The notes: generated from the sequence alone by a model not told the origin. A DNA stretch of 64,000 nucleotides from Triplophysa rosa (GCF_024868665.1 NC_079898.1:11377209-11441208); one strand, 5' to 3'; shown: positions 21,540-59,517, numbered from the stretch's first letter. Made by a program: numbers and translations.

Positions 21540-22870
21540 CTTGAAAACACAGAGAGAAAGACACACATTGAATATTAAATTTGTAACGGCTGTCAAAGAA
21601 TAATGTTGCTTTTAGAACAGTTTAAAAGTTGATGTCTGGAAAAAACAAACCTCAGTCAAAGATGCAACAAGTAGGATTTGCATGATGGAAGAAGACTGTG
21701 CCAGTAAAGCAACTGCCATTGAAATGAATAGCAATACTAATTTCTGCAGATATTGTAAACTTCTTGCTCTCCTCCAAGATAGCGTTCATCACAATACACC
21801 ATAACACCTTCAAGAGGTTACTATGAGTTTGTGTAAGGGTTTTGTGTGTTTTTGTCATGTCTTTTATTTTGAAGTTGTTTTTGAAGTTCTGTTTCTTGGT
21901 CATTGTAGTCTCTTGTGTTTCCCTACCCTGATTGTTCCTTGTTTGTAATTAATCTTGTTTGTATAAGTAGCCCTCATGTTACCATTGTCCTTTGTCTAGC
22001 TTTGTTGTTTTTCATGTAACCGCTGTTTGTAAGCTTATGGTTTGTTTAGTTCATGTTTTTGATGGAGAACCATGAGGAGAAATGACTGTGTAACAAATCA
22101 CTCTGCCCTCTGCTGGCAAACCTTCAGACCAGTAAACTCAGCGTCTGCCGTGGGCCAATTTAACTAAGTTAAGCTCGTGAAAACTGAGCAATTACCCTCA
22201 GGGCAGAGACAGACCTCTACTTAATAACAAATTACCACACGAGCAGCTCACCCTTACACGAAAAGAGGCACAGAAATTGTATATACACAGAGGTATAAGT
22301 GAACTCGATCACATCAGATGTGTGTGAAACTTCCTGTGTATTATCTGAAGAGACACTACAAACTCCTGAAAGATGCTCTAACTGTCCACCCACTCATGAT
22401 ATTCTCACTCTGTAGTGTGTGCACTGCTGTGTTGTAGTGTTTCTAGTGTATGAACTCTGTTACACCAGAATTTCCCTCATTATCTAAATGCAAAGCAAGA
22501 CAACAGCATCACACAGACATGTCTCCCATCCCCGGAGACTACAAAACTAAAATGTGTCAGTCATAAAATAATGACTTCAAATCACGCATCTTTCTGCAAT
22601 AGCCCCCCTGCTGAGTGGATTTCAGTCTCTAATGACTTGCTGCTACATGCACTGAAATCTAATTACGCTTTCGGTGTGACAGTCACTTCTGCTGTTTAAT
22701 ATATCACGTTTGCAACGGTTTTTCTGAATTGGAGAAAACTTACTTACTCCTGTAAAGCTGCTTTGGAACAATGCACATTGTGAAAAGCGCTATATAAATA
22801 AAATTGAATTGAATTGAATTAAGGTAATAATAATAATACACTTTATTTATAGCGCACTTTATATTTACAG
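21540..22870. other. Intron of the attractin pseudogene, no further exon seen
   Basis: A transposon-like stretch rich in GTTTTTGTCATG/TTGT motifs (about 21.83-22.07 kb) recalls the LTR-type sequence at 13.8-14.3 kb. A short simple-repeat run (TTGAATTGAATTG, then TAATAATAATA) at about 22.80-22.85 kb precedes the DIRS element. I find no coding exon. Confidence 0.5.
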
Positions 22871-23014
22871 AAACTAACGTAACCCTGGTTCTCTGATAAC
22901 AAGAAGTGTGAGCTAGCGTTGAGATCGTATAACGAACGTGTCGAGGCAGCCCTCGCATTCTGAATTGTTTGAATAACCTTCGGAGGTAATCCAGACGCAT
23001 TCAGATTCAGCCTC

Positions 23015-23551
23015 TCACGGGCCAGGCCCAGAGAGCCAGTCTCTGAGGGGAGGAGTGGAGTATCTCCCCCCGTGCTTGAGAGAGGCCAATAACGGTGCGA
23101 TTAAAATCATTACGTGACTCCATTCCCGAACCCTCCGCAGTGTTGGCTCAATAAGGCTAAGCGGAGGGAACGCGTAAAGTAACACATTTGGCCACTCGTG
23201 GGCTAGAGCATCCACACCCAACGGTGCATCGCCGCCCACCAGAGAGAAGAACAGGGGATATTGCGCGTTTTCTGTCCTGATCAATACATAATGATTCCTG
23301 AGAAAATGCACAAAATGTCTTAGAGCTAGAAACACCGTCAGAAGCTCTAGAAAATTGATGTGCTTCTCTCTCAGAGCAGGAGACCAAACTCCTCTCACTG
23401 TTCTGCCTTTGAACATCGCCCCCCAGCCTGTGAGAGATGCGTCCGTCATCACTACTTTTCTCGACATGACCATACCCAGATGACATCCTATGAAAAGATG
23501 GGGCTCTCCAGTAATGAAGAGAGCGCTCATGCATTCTAGTGAGACGCGCAC
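23015..23551 (-). pseudogene. RNase H-like part of the DIRS1-type element
   Basis: Contains VVMTDASLTGWGAMF then HINFLELLTVFLALRHF, the TDAS and E-L-L motifs of retroelement RNase H. It is followed by VLLYAFPPLSLIEPTLRRV, a conserved DIRS segment. Upstream RT sequence is broken by stops. Confidence 0.78.
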
Positions 23552-24289
23552 TCTACGGCTGGGATGGCTCCCGGGGCGAATGCCCTGTGACGCTGTTCAG
23601 TTTTGAAATTCTCTCATTCGCAACAACCCTTGGGGAAGCACTGCTACTGTTGATCCCATTAAACTTAGCATACGGAGACACATTTTGAGAGACACCGCTT
23701 TCCCTCATTGAAAGAGGGAAAGACACTTGTGAAAAGTTTTGATGCACTCCTCTGATGGAAACGCAAGAAACATCACATGCGTAGGAAAAATATCTATGTG
23801 AAAATATGCGATCCACTGAGGTGAACCTGTAGTGACAGCATTTTGAATTTGTATTTTCTGAGGTGCTTGTTGAGGACCCACAAATCTAGTATGGGGCGGA
23901 GACCTCCACTTTTGGGGATCACAAAATTACAGGAATAAAAGACGACTCTCTTCTGTTGGAATCACTTGTATCACTCCTTTTGTCATTAAGAAAGATATGT
24001 CCTCCTCTAAAACTCGAGCTGAATCTCCCTGGGCCACTGACATTACCACTCCATTGCACACAGGGGGCTTTACAGTGAATTGAAGTCTGTAACCTCAGTC
24101 TATAGTGATTAAAACCTAAGGATGAACAGCGCATGCGCGCCAGTTCTCCATCTGAGCAACGGGCGGGCCTTTCCTGACTTCGCTCACTAGCGGTGTTGGA
24201 GAACCCTCTAGTGGCGAAGGAGGGAGATGCAGCCCCACTGCAGGGGCGATCTTTATTTGTGATTCTCTTTCGTGATTTTTTTTCTTTTG

Positions 24290-25513
24290 TCACACTCTGC
24301 GCCCTTGGCCTGGATGTACCAGATTAAACATTATTTTTGATGTGCTGCTTGTGAAATGTTGTCTTTCCACCCTCAGAACAAACCTCGTAGGTGAAGACAA
24401 CTCTCTGGGCGACATATGGAGAACTTTTATCATATTCTCGCAAACACTGAATTCTGAACTGTCCACATGAACACATTTCACACTTATGTTCCTTCTCCTT
24501 TTCCCACCGGGAGGGAGAGAGGAATCGTTTAGAATGGATGGGACAGTGCTGTCCACAAACCCTTCCTGGTGCCAAACTGATGTCTCAGGTCGACGTGGCC
24601 GCATTAGATTGTTAAGTCTTTCCAAACCGAGCTTAGGCACCGGGGGTGAGTTCCCTGGCTGCTGAGGTGGTGGGGCAGGACGGGAAGGCTGATAGTCCGC
24701 ATGTCCCCCTCTCCCCGAGGGTCTGAAGTTTGGACAGCTCGATTGGTAAGTCCGAGCCATCAGCTTTCTAGGAAGGCAGGCCTCGAATGCCTCTCCCTCT
24801 ATTTTCCACAGATCACATTGCTGGCAAATCGCGGCCACGGTCGCGCCGAACATCACCTTTGGATCAATGGGGGCATCCAAAAACTCCAACTTCTCCTTGT
24901 CAGAGAGTCCAGACAAACTTAGCCAGAGAAATCTCTCCCCTGCGACTGCCAAGCCCATGCTTCGTTCGCAACTTTGAACGGCTCCGCGGGACATGCGCAG
25001 GTTTAAATTGGCGATCACACATATCTCCTCCCAGAGCACCGGGTTTGGAGATCCGGAGTCCAGCTGACGACCCATCTCCTCGAGTAACTCTGCTTGGTAT
25101 GCCTTGAGGAGGGACGTCGTGTTCAGAGTGTGGACGGCTAAGGCTGAAGATTTGCATATCTTTTGAAAAATAGAGGCTGTAAAGCGCTCTGTTTTCTCTG
25201 GCAGCGAGGTAACCGCTGAAGAGAAAGCTGCCTTGCGGCTCGGGTGAAAGTAGTTCGCCACCGATGTTTCCACCGGGGGAGAATCCGCCATTCCTAAATC
25301 CTCCATACCCTGAACGTCCAGCCTCGAGAAGCCCTTGACAGGAACTCGATGGGAAAAAGGTCTGTGCCAGAACCTCTTCATTTCAACCACACAAGCTGGG
25401 AAGGCTAGAATAAACTGCCTCGCTGGTGGGAGATGTGACGGAAGTCTTTTCCCGTTGTATAAATCCCTTTCAGCCCCCTTTCCAGCCGGCTGGGTTGGCC
25501 ACTCAATGGACAA
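24290..25513 (-). pseudogene. Gag-like protein of the DIRS1-type element
   Basis: 407 open codons contain segments typical of fish DIRS1 Gag: SRKAAFSSAVTSLPEKTERF, NPVLWEEICVIANLNLRMSR, GAVQSCERSMGLAVAGERF and LWLSLSGLSDKEKLEFLDAP. A Pro/Gly-rich tail follows (FRPSGRGGHADYQPSRPAPP). The reading frame is intact but belongs to a defective element. Confidence 0.78.
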
Positions 25514-26697
25514 TCTCGCCGCAGCCCTCGTACATACTTCGATAAGATCTGGGTCTAATTGAACAGGGTAGGGTGAGCTCTCATCCTGTGTGCTCTGCGG
25601 ACAGGACTGAATCGGGGGAAGAATGGCGTCTTCATCATCGTCGTCCTAATCTTTGAGGACTTCATCGTCTTCCTCTCCCGCCAGTGTATCGAACAGCAGG
25701 GGAAGGACGGGTGAAACACTCTCCATCATGTCCCCCCATGAGCTAGTAGTCTGCGGACATTCCATCTGCTCTTCTCTGGGTTGAGCAGAGGCATGGGTCC
25801 TATTTCCCTGCGACCGCCACTTGCAGTCTCCTTTCTCAGGTTTTAGTCGAGAACCCAGCGCAGTGCGGACAGCCCTCGGGGTTGGATATGGCTGCCTGAG
25901 CATGGTTAGTGCCCAAACAGGAGATGCAAAGTTGTGAGAATCCAGGTGCAGGGTTGTGTAGGATGTTTATCCCAGGAGCTCTCCGGCTCTTTCGCCGAAG
26001 CCATGATGAATCTTGCACTCTCTTCGTACGATAAGCCTACACAACGTGATAACTCGACGGAGCTGTGCCAAGTAGCAAGTTTTCTCGTATTTCGGTGCGT
26101 GGTGAGCGCTCCAAAAACTTGAGAAAACGTCGGAAACTTAGAGCAGAAAACTCGCCTTAACGCGTCAGTCATCTTCTTCTAAGGAGAGAAGTCCCTCAAC
26201 AAACGAAGAATTATATTGCATTCGGGACATTACCTTGCGGCTCCGTCTGTGAAAGGTTGAGCAGTAAATCGAGAAATCTGCTTAGGACAGCTTCCGAAAA
26301 TCTTCCACGGGGAACAGAGCGAGAATGACGTAACGGCAGGCAGCGCCGGCTTATATGCAGGGAGGCAGGACTCCCTCATCGCTGCTGCGATTGGTCTGCC
26401 ATGACTGGCAGACGTGGTGTCATTGGTGCTTCCGCAATCGGTCACGCCAGAGGTGTTCCCATAGTGAGATACCGAACGAGTGTTAGAAAGAGAACAATTT
26501 GTTACAATACACATTCATCTCAGTAGGAGTTGCTTGGTTGGTGCATGACCTTCCCCAGCAGTACTCAACCTGCTTGCTGCCATCTCTGCTCATGAGCACA
26601 CATTGATTCTAAAACCTAATACAACAACTAGCTACACAAAATATGTATGAATATATGCTGCTTGGATATTTAGGTGAAAGGGATGTTGGGTATTTAC

Positions 26698-26845
26698 CCA
26701 GGTTATATGCTATGAAGTCAGATGTGAAGCACTTGGCTCCATGGCTTATTGACGTGTCGTTGTGTGTGTTTCCACCAGCATGTTTTCTGCAGAGATCACT
26801 GCTGTGTGGAGGTACCGGAAAAACCCGCAGTCCTTCTGAATCGAC
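26698..26845 (-). pseudogene. Attractin-like kelch exon with a 7-bp frameshift
   Basis: The first half reads SIQKDCGFFRYLHTAVIS then AENMLV in the frame set by the previous exon. The second half reads NTHNDTSISHGAKCFTSDF in another frame. At the junction the expected Phe-Gly-Gly of the blade is lost (ATGCTGGTGGAAAC, about 26782). Exon length 148 leaves remainder 0 after the incoming base, whereas the next exon needs remainder 1. A loss of 7 bp explains both facts. Confidence 0.85.
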
Positions 26846-26909
26846 CTAAACATACATCAGTGACATCATCAGCACGAGAGACATGAAATGATGCAGATAT
26901 TCAACGCAC

Positions 26910-26994
26910 CACATTCTTTTGTCCACGTCATATCGGTACAGGCCACTGGCCAGCCCATATTTATTAGCACTGAAAGATTTGTAGCCTCCGTCCT
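26910..26994 (-). pseudogene. Attractin-like kelch exon
   Basis: It reads DGGYKSFSANKYGLASGLY then RYDVDKRMW, matching the late kelch blade of attractin (GGYK ... NKYGL ... LY.Y). Only about 160 bp separate it from the EGF exon, so the earlier kelch blades that should lie between are missing. Confidence 0.85.
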
Positions 26995-27154
26995 CTATTC
27001 AAGTGCACTTTTAATTTATTTTACATTTAACACACTTAGCAAGATATCACACATTTTTCTTCAATATCTGGCAGGCCTAAAGTTAAATATCCCTTATGGT
27101 TTTTTAATATCAATTTTCATCCCCTGCAGTCCTGCCCCTAAACTCACAACCTAC

Positions 27155-27357
27155 CTTGCCATCCTGGATTGCACTGGCAGCGTTTGGTGCTGTTTTGACA
27201 CTGTCCTCGCAGCGGGTAGCCACAGTTTGACGGGCAGTAGGGCACATCACACGCCTCCCCCTTCCATCCGTCCTCACACACACACTGAACCGTCTCGCTG
27301 GAGTTCCCCACACGACACTCACCACGATCAGAGCAGTTATTGGGACATGTGTTCAAC
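27155..27357 (-). pseudogene. Attractin-like exon: two EGF-like units after CUB
   Basis: It reads NTCPNNCSDRGECRVGNSS ... CVCEDGWKGEACDVPYCPSNCG ... CQCNPGWQG, the same cysteine spacing as the post-CUB EGF pair of attractin. Acceptor tgtgcag and donor AAG|GTAGGT are intact, and the exon's own frame is open. Confidence 0.88.
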
Positions 27358-27730
27358 CTGCACAGGACACATCTATACTGTGTATTCATCAAACACCCAC
27401 TTTATCTCTTCAGTTAATATTTTAATTTCACCCTTTAATATTTGCTTCCACAATAAAAGCACTACTGTACAGTGGAGGGAGGAGTTGGCTAGACGTGAGA
27501 ACGCTAGAACGCTACGGGGGGGATTGTTCCGGGTTCGGCCTAATGCCGGATCCGGAGGCCTCCTCTCGGACAGCACGCCAAATATGTATTTGTTTTCACA
27601 TCTAATTAAATGTGAGTGCGAACTCGTGAAAACAATAAACATCGTATGCATTTATGTAAACAAAGTTCGTGTTTTTGTCATAGCGTTTTCTTGTCGTATT
27701 ACACGAAAATTGCACATTATGTATTATAAT
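27358..27730. other. Region upstream of the pseudogene's first surviving exon
   Basis: On the minus strand the CUB and signal-peptide exons should lie here or further right. I find neither before the PERK 3' end. A short GC-rich patch at 27.52-27.58 kb has no recognisable coding content. Confidence 0.5.
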
Positions 27731-27734
27731 AATG

Positions 27735-28030
27735 TTCCTGTTCTGTTTTAACAAGTATTCTGGTTACATCTTTGTGTCGTGGAGCCACAACTTCTGATTC
27801 TGAATTGACGGTACAGTATTTGGTTCATTTACTCTTGTATTCTAACTGTAGCTCAACAGCGAACCCCTGTGGAGGTTTGTGATATTTAACCATTAAACGT
27901 GTTTTGCAAGATTATGATAAACGTTACAACTGTTGATACATTTAAATGGGTAGTTTGTTAACATTTAATTTTAGGTTATGTTTCTTAGGAAAACATGTAT
28001 GCATACATTTTTAATCACTTTTGCCTTCAC
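27735..28030. repeat. Diverged block shared with 5.29-5.60 kb
   Basis: It has the same ordered motifs as the block upstream of the intact attractin exon 1, including CTGTAGCTCAACAGCGA, ACGTGTTTTGCAAGAT and TATGCAT. Here it lies upstream of the broken attractin copy and is again followed by a foldback MITE. Confidence 0.65.
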
Positions 28031-28425
28031 TATTAAATGGATAGTTCACCCAAAAATAAAAATTCTGTCACCAATTCAGCTTCGAGTTGTTCCAAATCTG
28101 TATAAATGTCTTAGCGTTGATGAACACAGAGACATATATTTGGAAGACTACTTGTAACCAAACAGTTCTTGGACCCCATTGACTACAATACAATAATTTG
28201 TTCTGTTGAACACAAAAGAAGATATTTTAAAGAATGTAGGACAGCAAACAGTTCTGGGGCACTTTTGACTACCATTGTCATTTTTCCTACTATGGTAGTA
28301 CTAGTCAATGGGGTCCAAGAACTGTTTGGTTACAAGCATTCGTCCAAAAATCTTTCTGTGTTCAACCAAAGAGTATGAATAATTCATGACAGTATTTTCA
28401 TTTTTGGCTGAACTACCCCTTTAAA
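28026..28425. mobile_element. Foldback MITE (TAGTTCACCC family), about 400 bp
   Basis: It starts AAATGGATAGTTCACCC and ends GAACTACCCCTTTAAA. Two long inverted segments around 'ccaaacagttcttggacccc' make the inner palindrome. Confidence 0.85.
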
Positions 28426-30547
28426 GACCTGCAGTGACGTATTTAAAGTAAACTATTTCATGTAGTAGCCCAAATAATGAGGCCATAAATAGACAACTGT
28501 TCAAAACTCCATTACCTAGAAAGACATTAAAGCCAAAATGGTACACTTCCATTCGTTTTGTTTGAGTTAAGAAGTACATTTATAGTGACACACTGAATAG
28601 TTTTTGCTGGTGAGTATTCAGACTCAGTATTCAGAAGTGAACAATACTTAAATTTTCCAAGAAAAATCAGTTTCCCTTTCCCATAATATTTTAACATTCA
28701 CTACAATTTACAAGATTAAAATATCTAAAACCAATTTTTCAAATACAAAATCCACAAATAAAAAACACAAAACACCCTTACAAACATCATAGAATGTTTA
28801 TTAAATTCTGACTTGTAAGAAGTCTCAATATTTCAACGCACTCCACTGGATGAAGTGCATTCATATACCTTATTTATAACTCAACCAATCCAATGGATTG
28901 ATTTAAGCAGTGAACATAAATAAAAACAAATAAACATATTTACATAGACGGCTGGAGACATGGCTGGGCTGAAGGAACATGAAACTGGCATTTCAGCACT
29001 CACAGGGAAAACAAAAAAGACAGCAGCCAATGAACGTGTCGGAAACTGAATTGTGTCAGAACTAAACTAACTAAACACTACATTCACCGTAATGACACAA
29101 GCTGGACATGATCAAAAACAGCAGTCACTAAAATGAACCTAAACACAAGGATGCCATTTGTGACAGAACTGATGTTCATTAGACAGAAAAAAAAATGTGT
29201 TGGAAGGGCTTTGCTACAGGTTAGAGGGTTCACAAAGAGTCCCCAATGTGGATTACAGGTCACAGCATCCTCAAATTGGTTGATATCGTGTTTAAGGGTC
29301 AGAGGTCATAATCTCATGTCCGTTCTGCAGCATAATGGCCTGTCCAGAAAACACACCAGTATTCACATACATACAGAAGCTGCTCCTGAAGGTGCTCTTC
29401 AAACACGTCTATAGATCAGACAGAGTTTAGCACAGATGAGACCTTACCGATCACATCACCATAAAGATCAGTTAAGATTTAACCGTAGATTATCCATTCT
29501 CTCTCACCTTTGATCATTCTTAGGAAAAAAAGTCCATAGAAATCGAAAAAAGTCGTGTAAAAAGCAGTTAATATACATAAAATGTCATCATGTACAAAAG
29601 AAAATGACATCGGTCCTTCTAATCAAAATTGATAAGAAAAAACATTACCTGATATGTTACAATTAAGGGTGCTATGTTGAATATTTGGTCGAAGGGATTG
29701 CTCTGGCTGTATCCTTTCAAATCATGTGACTAGTCAAAGCTTTTCTTCTTCAGACTGTGAAAATTCATTTCAAAACAATCAGAGATACTGTAAACTACAT
29801 TTGGGTGCTAATGAGGGAAATATTTTACAGAACGTTTTCTTGGTTTCAATTCGCTCTTCAATTCTCAACCTGACAGCGCAGAAGCTTCATACTGACCGTA
29901 TTCAAAAACATGTCATTCGTGTCTCCAGCTTAAAGGCAGTTTGAACATTTCTGTCTCATTTCTCATCAATTACAGCACACCTTCACCACCAACTGTTTAC
30001 CCGTAAACAGCGAGTGGCTCTAATGCCTCGTAACTTGTGCGTTCAGTCTTAAAGGAGCACCTTTAAAGCTTACAAAGTCTCTCTTGCTTGATTCGTATTT
30101 AAACCTATATACATTAGAGGAGGAAAATAACTTGTACACTTTCTGTTCAGACGGGAACGCCCGCATTGCACGACTTCCTGTTTAAGACATGCAGAGTAAA
30201 CGGCATCCAAAGGCAGATCATCAACTCTCCTCTTACAGCAACGGTTAATGTGCAAGAATGATTCTTCTGGTAACAGAGCTGGGAATCATGGGATTGGTCA
30301 ACAATGACTTCAAAGAAGTGCAAAAATTGAAGTAAGCTGGAAAACAGCCTCGATAGGCCAGTTGAGAATGAGACGCAGTGTAGCAGTTTTAGAAGTTAGT
30401 GGAATGATCCGTTAGTCTGGTGAGCTTCAGCTATGGAAATAACAGTTAGTAAAAAGATGTCTGAATGATGTGTGTGCTGAGAGGTGGTGACAGGTTGAGT
30501 TTGTCGTCCCGCAGGTGAGGCACAGTACGTGTCTTTAAGTGGGAGTT
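28426..30547 (-). other. 3' untranslated region / 3' flank of eif2ak3
   Basis: The sequence between the PERK stop codon and the next element downstream has no coding exon. An AATAAA signal in PERK orientation lies at about 28798-28803 and would give a 3' UTR of about 1.75 kb. That end point is a guess. Confidence 0.45.
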
Positions 30548-57176
<26,629 letters not shown>

Positions 57177-57193
57177 TGGGACAAGTGGCACAT

Positions 57194-57700
57194 GAGTAGT
57201 TAGGCAATCACATACCAAAAGGCGGGGTGAATTTTAAAAACTAGACTATAAAAAGGCGTTGTGCAATTCGTAAGCTATCTAATATTTTCCTGTTGTCTTC
57301 TCTTAACGTAAACACGCACTCAACAGCACCATGTTATTCCCTTTATACTTGACGTTGTCCGCGCCGTGGTAACGTCAAGCCCCGCCCCATATCCAAACGC
57401 CTATTGGCTGCGTATGACCAACGCTCGTATGTAAATCCATGCAGGTTGCGCTGACAGGTGCGAGCGCCTGTCAGTCTTCACGGCTCGTCTACTAAGCAGA
57501 TTTCGATTGCGTGTTCCAGCTGTCTTTCACAGCTCAGTCTGTTGACGTGGTCAGCCCACAAGGCGCTTCATATCATTGGGCGCTGCCCTTGTGACTGAGA
57601 AATGGAGGCGGGAGTAAAGGCGTCTTCGAGCAGAAGCAAAGCGGGTAGGTCCCGCCTTCTGAAGGATATTATTCAGAACTTCACCCAATAAAATTGCAGT
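57194..57700 (-). promoter_or_regulatory. CpG-rich eif2ak3 promoter region
   Basis: This GC-rich region directly upstream of PERK exon 1 has a GC box (CCCCGCCCC, about 57380), CCAAT boxes (CTATTGG at about 57402, CCCAATAAAATT at about 57685) and TGACGTGG at 57543-57550. The last is the core of an unfolded-protein-response element bound by XBP1/ATF6, and also resembles a CRE. The transcription start is not mapped. Confidence 0.55.
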
Positions 57701-58189
57701 AATGACTCCGAGTTGTTTCATTGGTATGTTTACGGAGGCCGCGAAAGAAATTTGTTCATCCTTTGGTCTGAGAGCCTGTCAATCACGATCAGTGCGCCTA
57801 TGGTTTCTAATGGAGGACATAACCCACTTCGGACCGATAGGGCAAAAAGTACACGGATGGAACTAACGACGTGGCCGTTTGTTTATAGACAGCGCGAGAT
57901 CACGTTGACATTTCCATTTCCGGCCGTTTAAAGCTACTAAAGAGCCCATCTTTTGTACAACATTCTACTATTTACACTAATAAACTAAAAATAACTATGC
58001 TAAACTACTGTAACATACTGTAATTGTACTGCATTCAAAATGTAAAAATCACGGGTTGAGTTATTCATTTTAAAAAGTACTACTAATCATATTTTACTAC
58101 AATTTCTTTATCTATGAAGATAGATATAGCCGGTGAATATGGCGCCCCCTTATGGTCTTGTAAAATTATTTCTCAACCAACATACTTTA

Positions 58190-58495
58190 CAAGAGTAGTT
58201 CACCCTCAAAATGAAAATTCTATCATTTTCTCGCCCTCTTGTCATTTCAAACCTGTATGACTTTCTTTCTTCCGCAAAACACAAAAGATATTTTGAAGAA
58301 AGTTGCTAACAGCTCCCCATTCACCTGCATTGGTTACAATAGAAGTGAAAGGGGGGCTGTGCTGTTCTGTTACCAACATTTTTTAAATATCTTCTTTTGT
58401 GTTCTGCAGAAGAAAGAAAGTCAGACAGGTTTGAAGAGGGTGTGCAAATGATGACAGAATTTTAATTGAAGCTGAACTATTCCTTTGACGATCAT
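58190..58495. mobile_element. Foldback MITE (TAGTTCACCC family)
   Basis: AGTAGTTCACCCTCAAAATG at the left and GAAGCTGAACTATTCCTTTG at the right, with the internal 'aaaatatcttcttttgtgt' palindrome. It lies between eif2ak3 and rpia. Confidence 0.85.
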
Positions 58496-59517
58496 TAACC
58501 AATAGTACTTCTATAACGTTTTCGACAAAGAAAACTAAAAATGAGTTAATTCACTGTTTGGTCCTGTTTTAATATTGAATTCAGAATCCAGAGTACAACA
58601 TTTTAAATTTCCATTCAGCATCACAGTAAAATTGGGAGAGTAAAACAATAAGCTGGTTTTAAAAGTATTACGACACCCACAACTCACAGTGACCTCTGTG
58701 GAGAAACTCCATTAACAAAAATGTGAAAAATAAGGCCTGCTCGAGTTCAGTTGAGCCGCAAACACACTTTTTCATCCTACAAACACTTGCTTCATGGCCA
58801 CAGGCACAAATGACACAAAATCAAAACCTAAAGCTGAGAAGAGTTTCATCCCTCCAAATAGTGTAGTTTGTTCAGATGCTGAATGCTCTGAAATGTCTGA
58901 CAGCTGAACAAAACTAACCAATGTATACGGGTGAAGGCTACAAGAAAGATCTGAGATCTCGTGTTTGGTCATCGGAGGAGATCTGACAATACATACCAAA
59001 ACAAGCCAGACTCAATGATTACAATAACTTTGAAGAACCTCATAGAACAGACTAAGGTGATTGTGTGAGCTCTACTGTCAGACTTTAAAGGCATGAATTT
59101 TTAAGGCCAACAGCAGCTATTCTAAATATATGCTTTATGACAAAGAGGCACAGATGTAATACACATAATATTCATAGTACATCAATGCAAGACAACTTTC
59201 ATGGTACAGTATGACAACATAAAGCAGTACAGAAGGCAAAAAAACACACAGAACATCACCGCAGACTCATCATAGACAGACTTAGACAGTATGAGAGAAA
59301 AATGATCCAGCTAATGTGGCACTGGTGCATAAAATGCCACATTTCATGTACACACCACGATAAGATTATGGGAAGTGTCCTGATCAGATGCCTCTTACAG
59401 GACAGTGGTGGTTTGTGTACCGTAAAACCGTAGAGAAAGAGCTGCCGGAGTCTGTGTATCTAAACGGCACGTGAGGTGTGCAGGCTGGTCTGTCATATAA
59501 GCAGAGAAAGTTTCTTC
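58496..59517 (-). other. 3' untranslated region / 3' flank of rpia
   Basis: No coding exon or RNA gene is seen. Most of this is likely rpia 3' UTR and the spacer before the eif2ak3 promoter. A polyA signal could not be fixed with confidence. Confidence 0.45.

Larger units (their letters stand above)
22879..26505 (-). mobile_element. DIRS1-like retrotransposon, degenerate
   Basis: The ends are partly inverted: GTAACCCTGGTTCTCTGATA at 22879 against the complement of 26480-26505. On the minus strand come a gag-like frame (24290-25513), a broken reverse-transcriptase region (about 23.55-24.2 kb, several stops and a deletion) and an RNase H-like region (23015-23551). The tyrosine recombinase that should follow is missing. 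It lies in the intron between two kelch remnants of the attractin pseudogene. Confidence 0.8.
16165..27357 (-). pseudogene. Attractin-family gene copy, broken (pseudogene)
   Basis: Nine exon remnants follow attractin order on the minus strand: EGF pair (27155-27357), late kelch (26910-26994, 26698-26845, 21455-21539), kelch end/PSI (20992-21209), PSI-like (20747-20868, 20490-20628), a juxtamembrane exon (16905-17062) and a transmembrane exon (about 16170-16320). Most keep good splice sites and compatible phases. The copy is dead on several grounds. Exon 26698-26845 is 7 bp short. A TAG replaces a conserved Trp codon at 21526-21528. The signal-peptide, CUB and first kelch exons, and the C-lectin to laminin-EGF block (several hundred residues), are absent. 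The membrane exon is out of frame. Ngaro- and DIRS-type elements sit in its introns. A sequencing or assembly error could explain one lesion but hardly all. Confidence 0.83.

Noticed and set aside
26993..27154. Missing kelch exons hidden between the EGF and late kelch remnants
   Set aside because: Only about 160 bp of AT-rich sequence is available, with no kelch motif (GG, RYGHS, W). The exons are deleted.
4570..27357. One single attractin gene using exon 1 at 4.8 kb and the exons at 16-27 kb
   Set aside because: All are on the minus strand, so exon 1 would have to lie to the right of 27.4 kb. Only an assembly error would rescue this; duplication fits better because of the homologous upstream blocks.
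26888..27751. Plus-strand open frame of 287 codons
   Set aside because: It lies antisense to two attractin exon remnants, has no domain resemblance, and is explained by chance plus the complement of Cys-rich codons.
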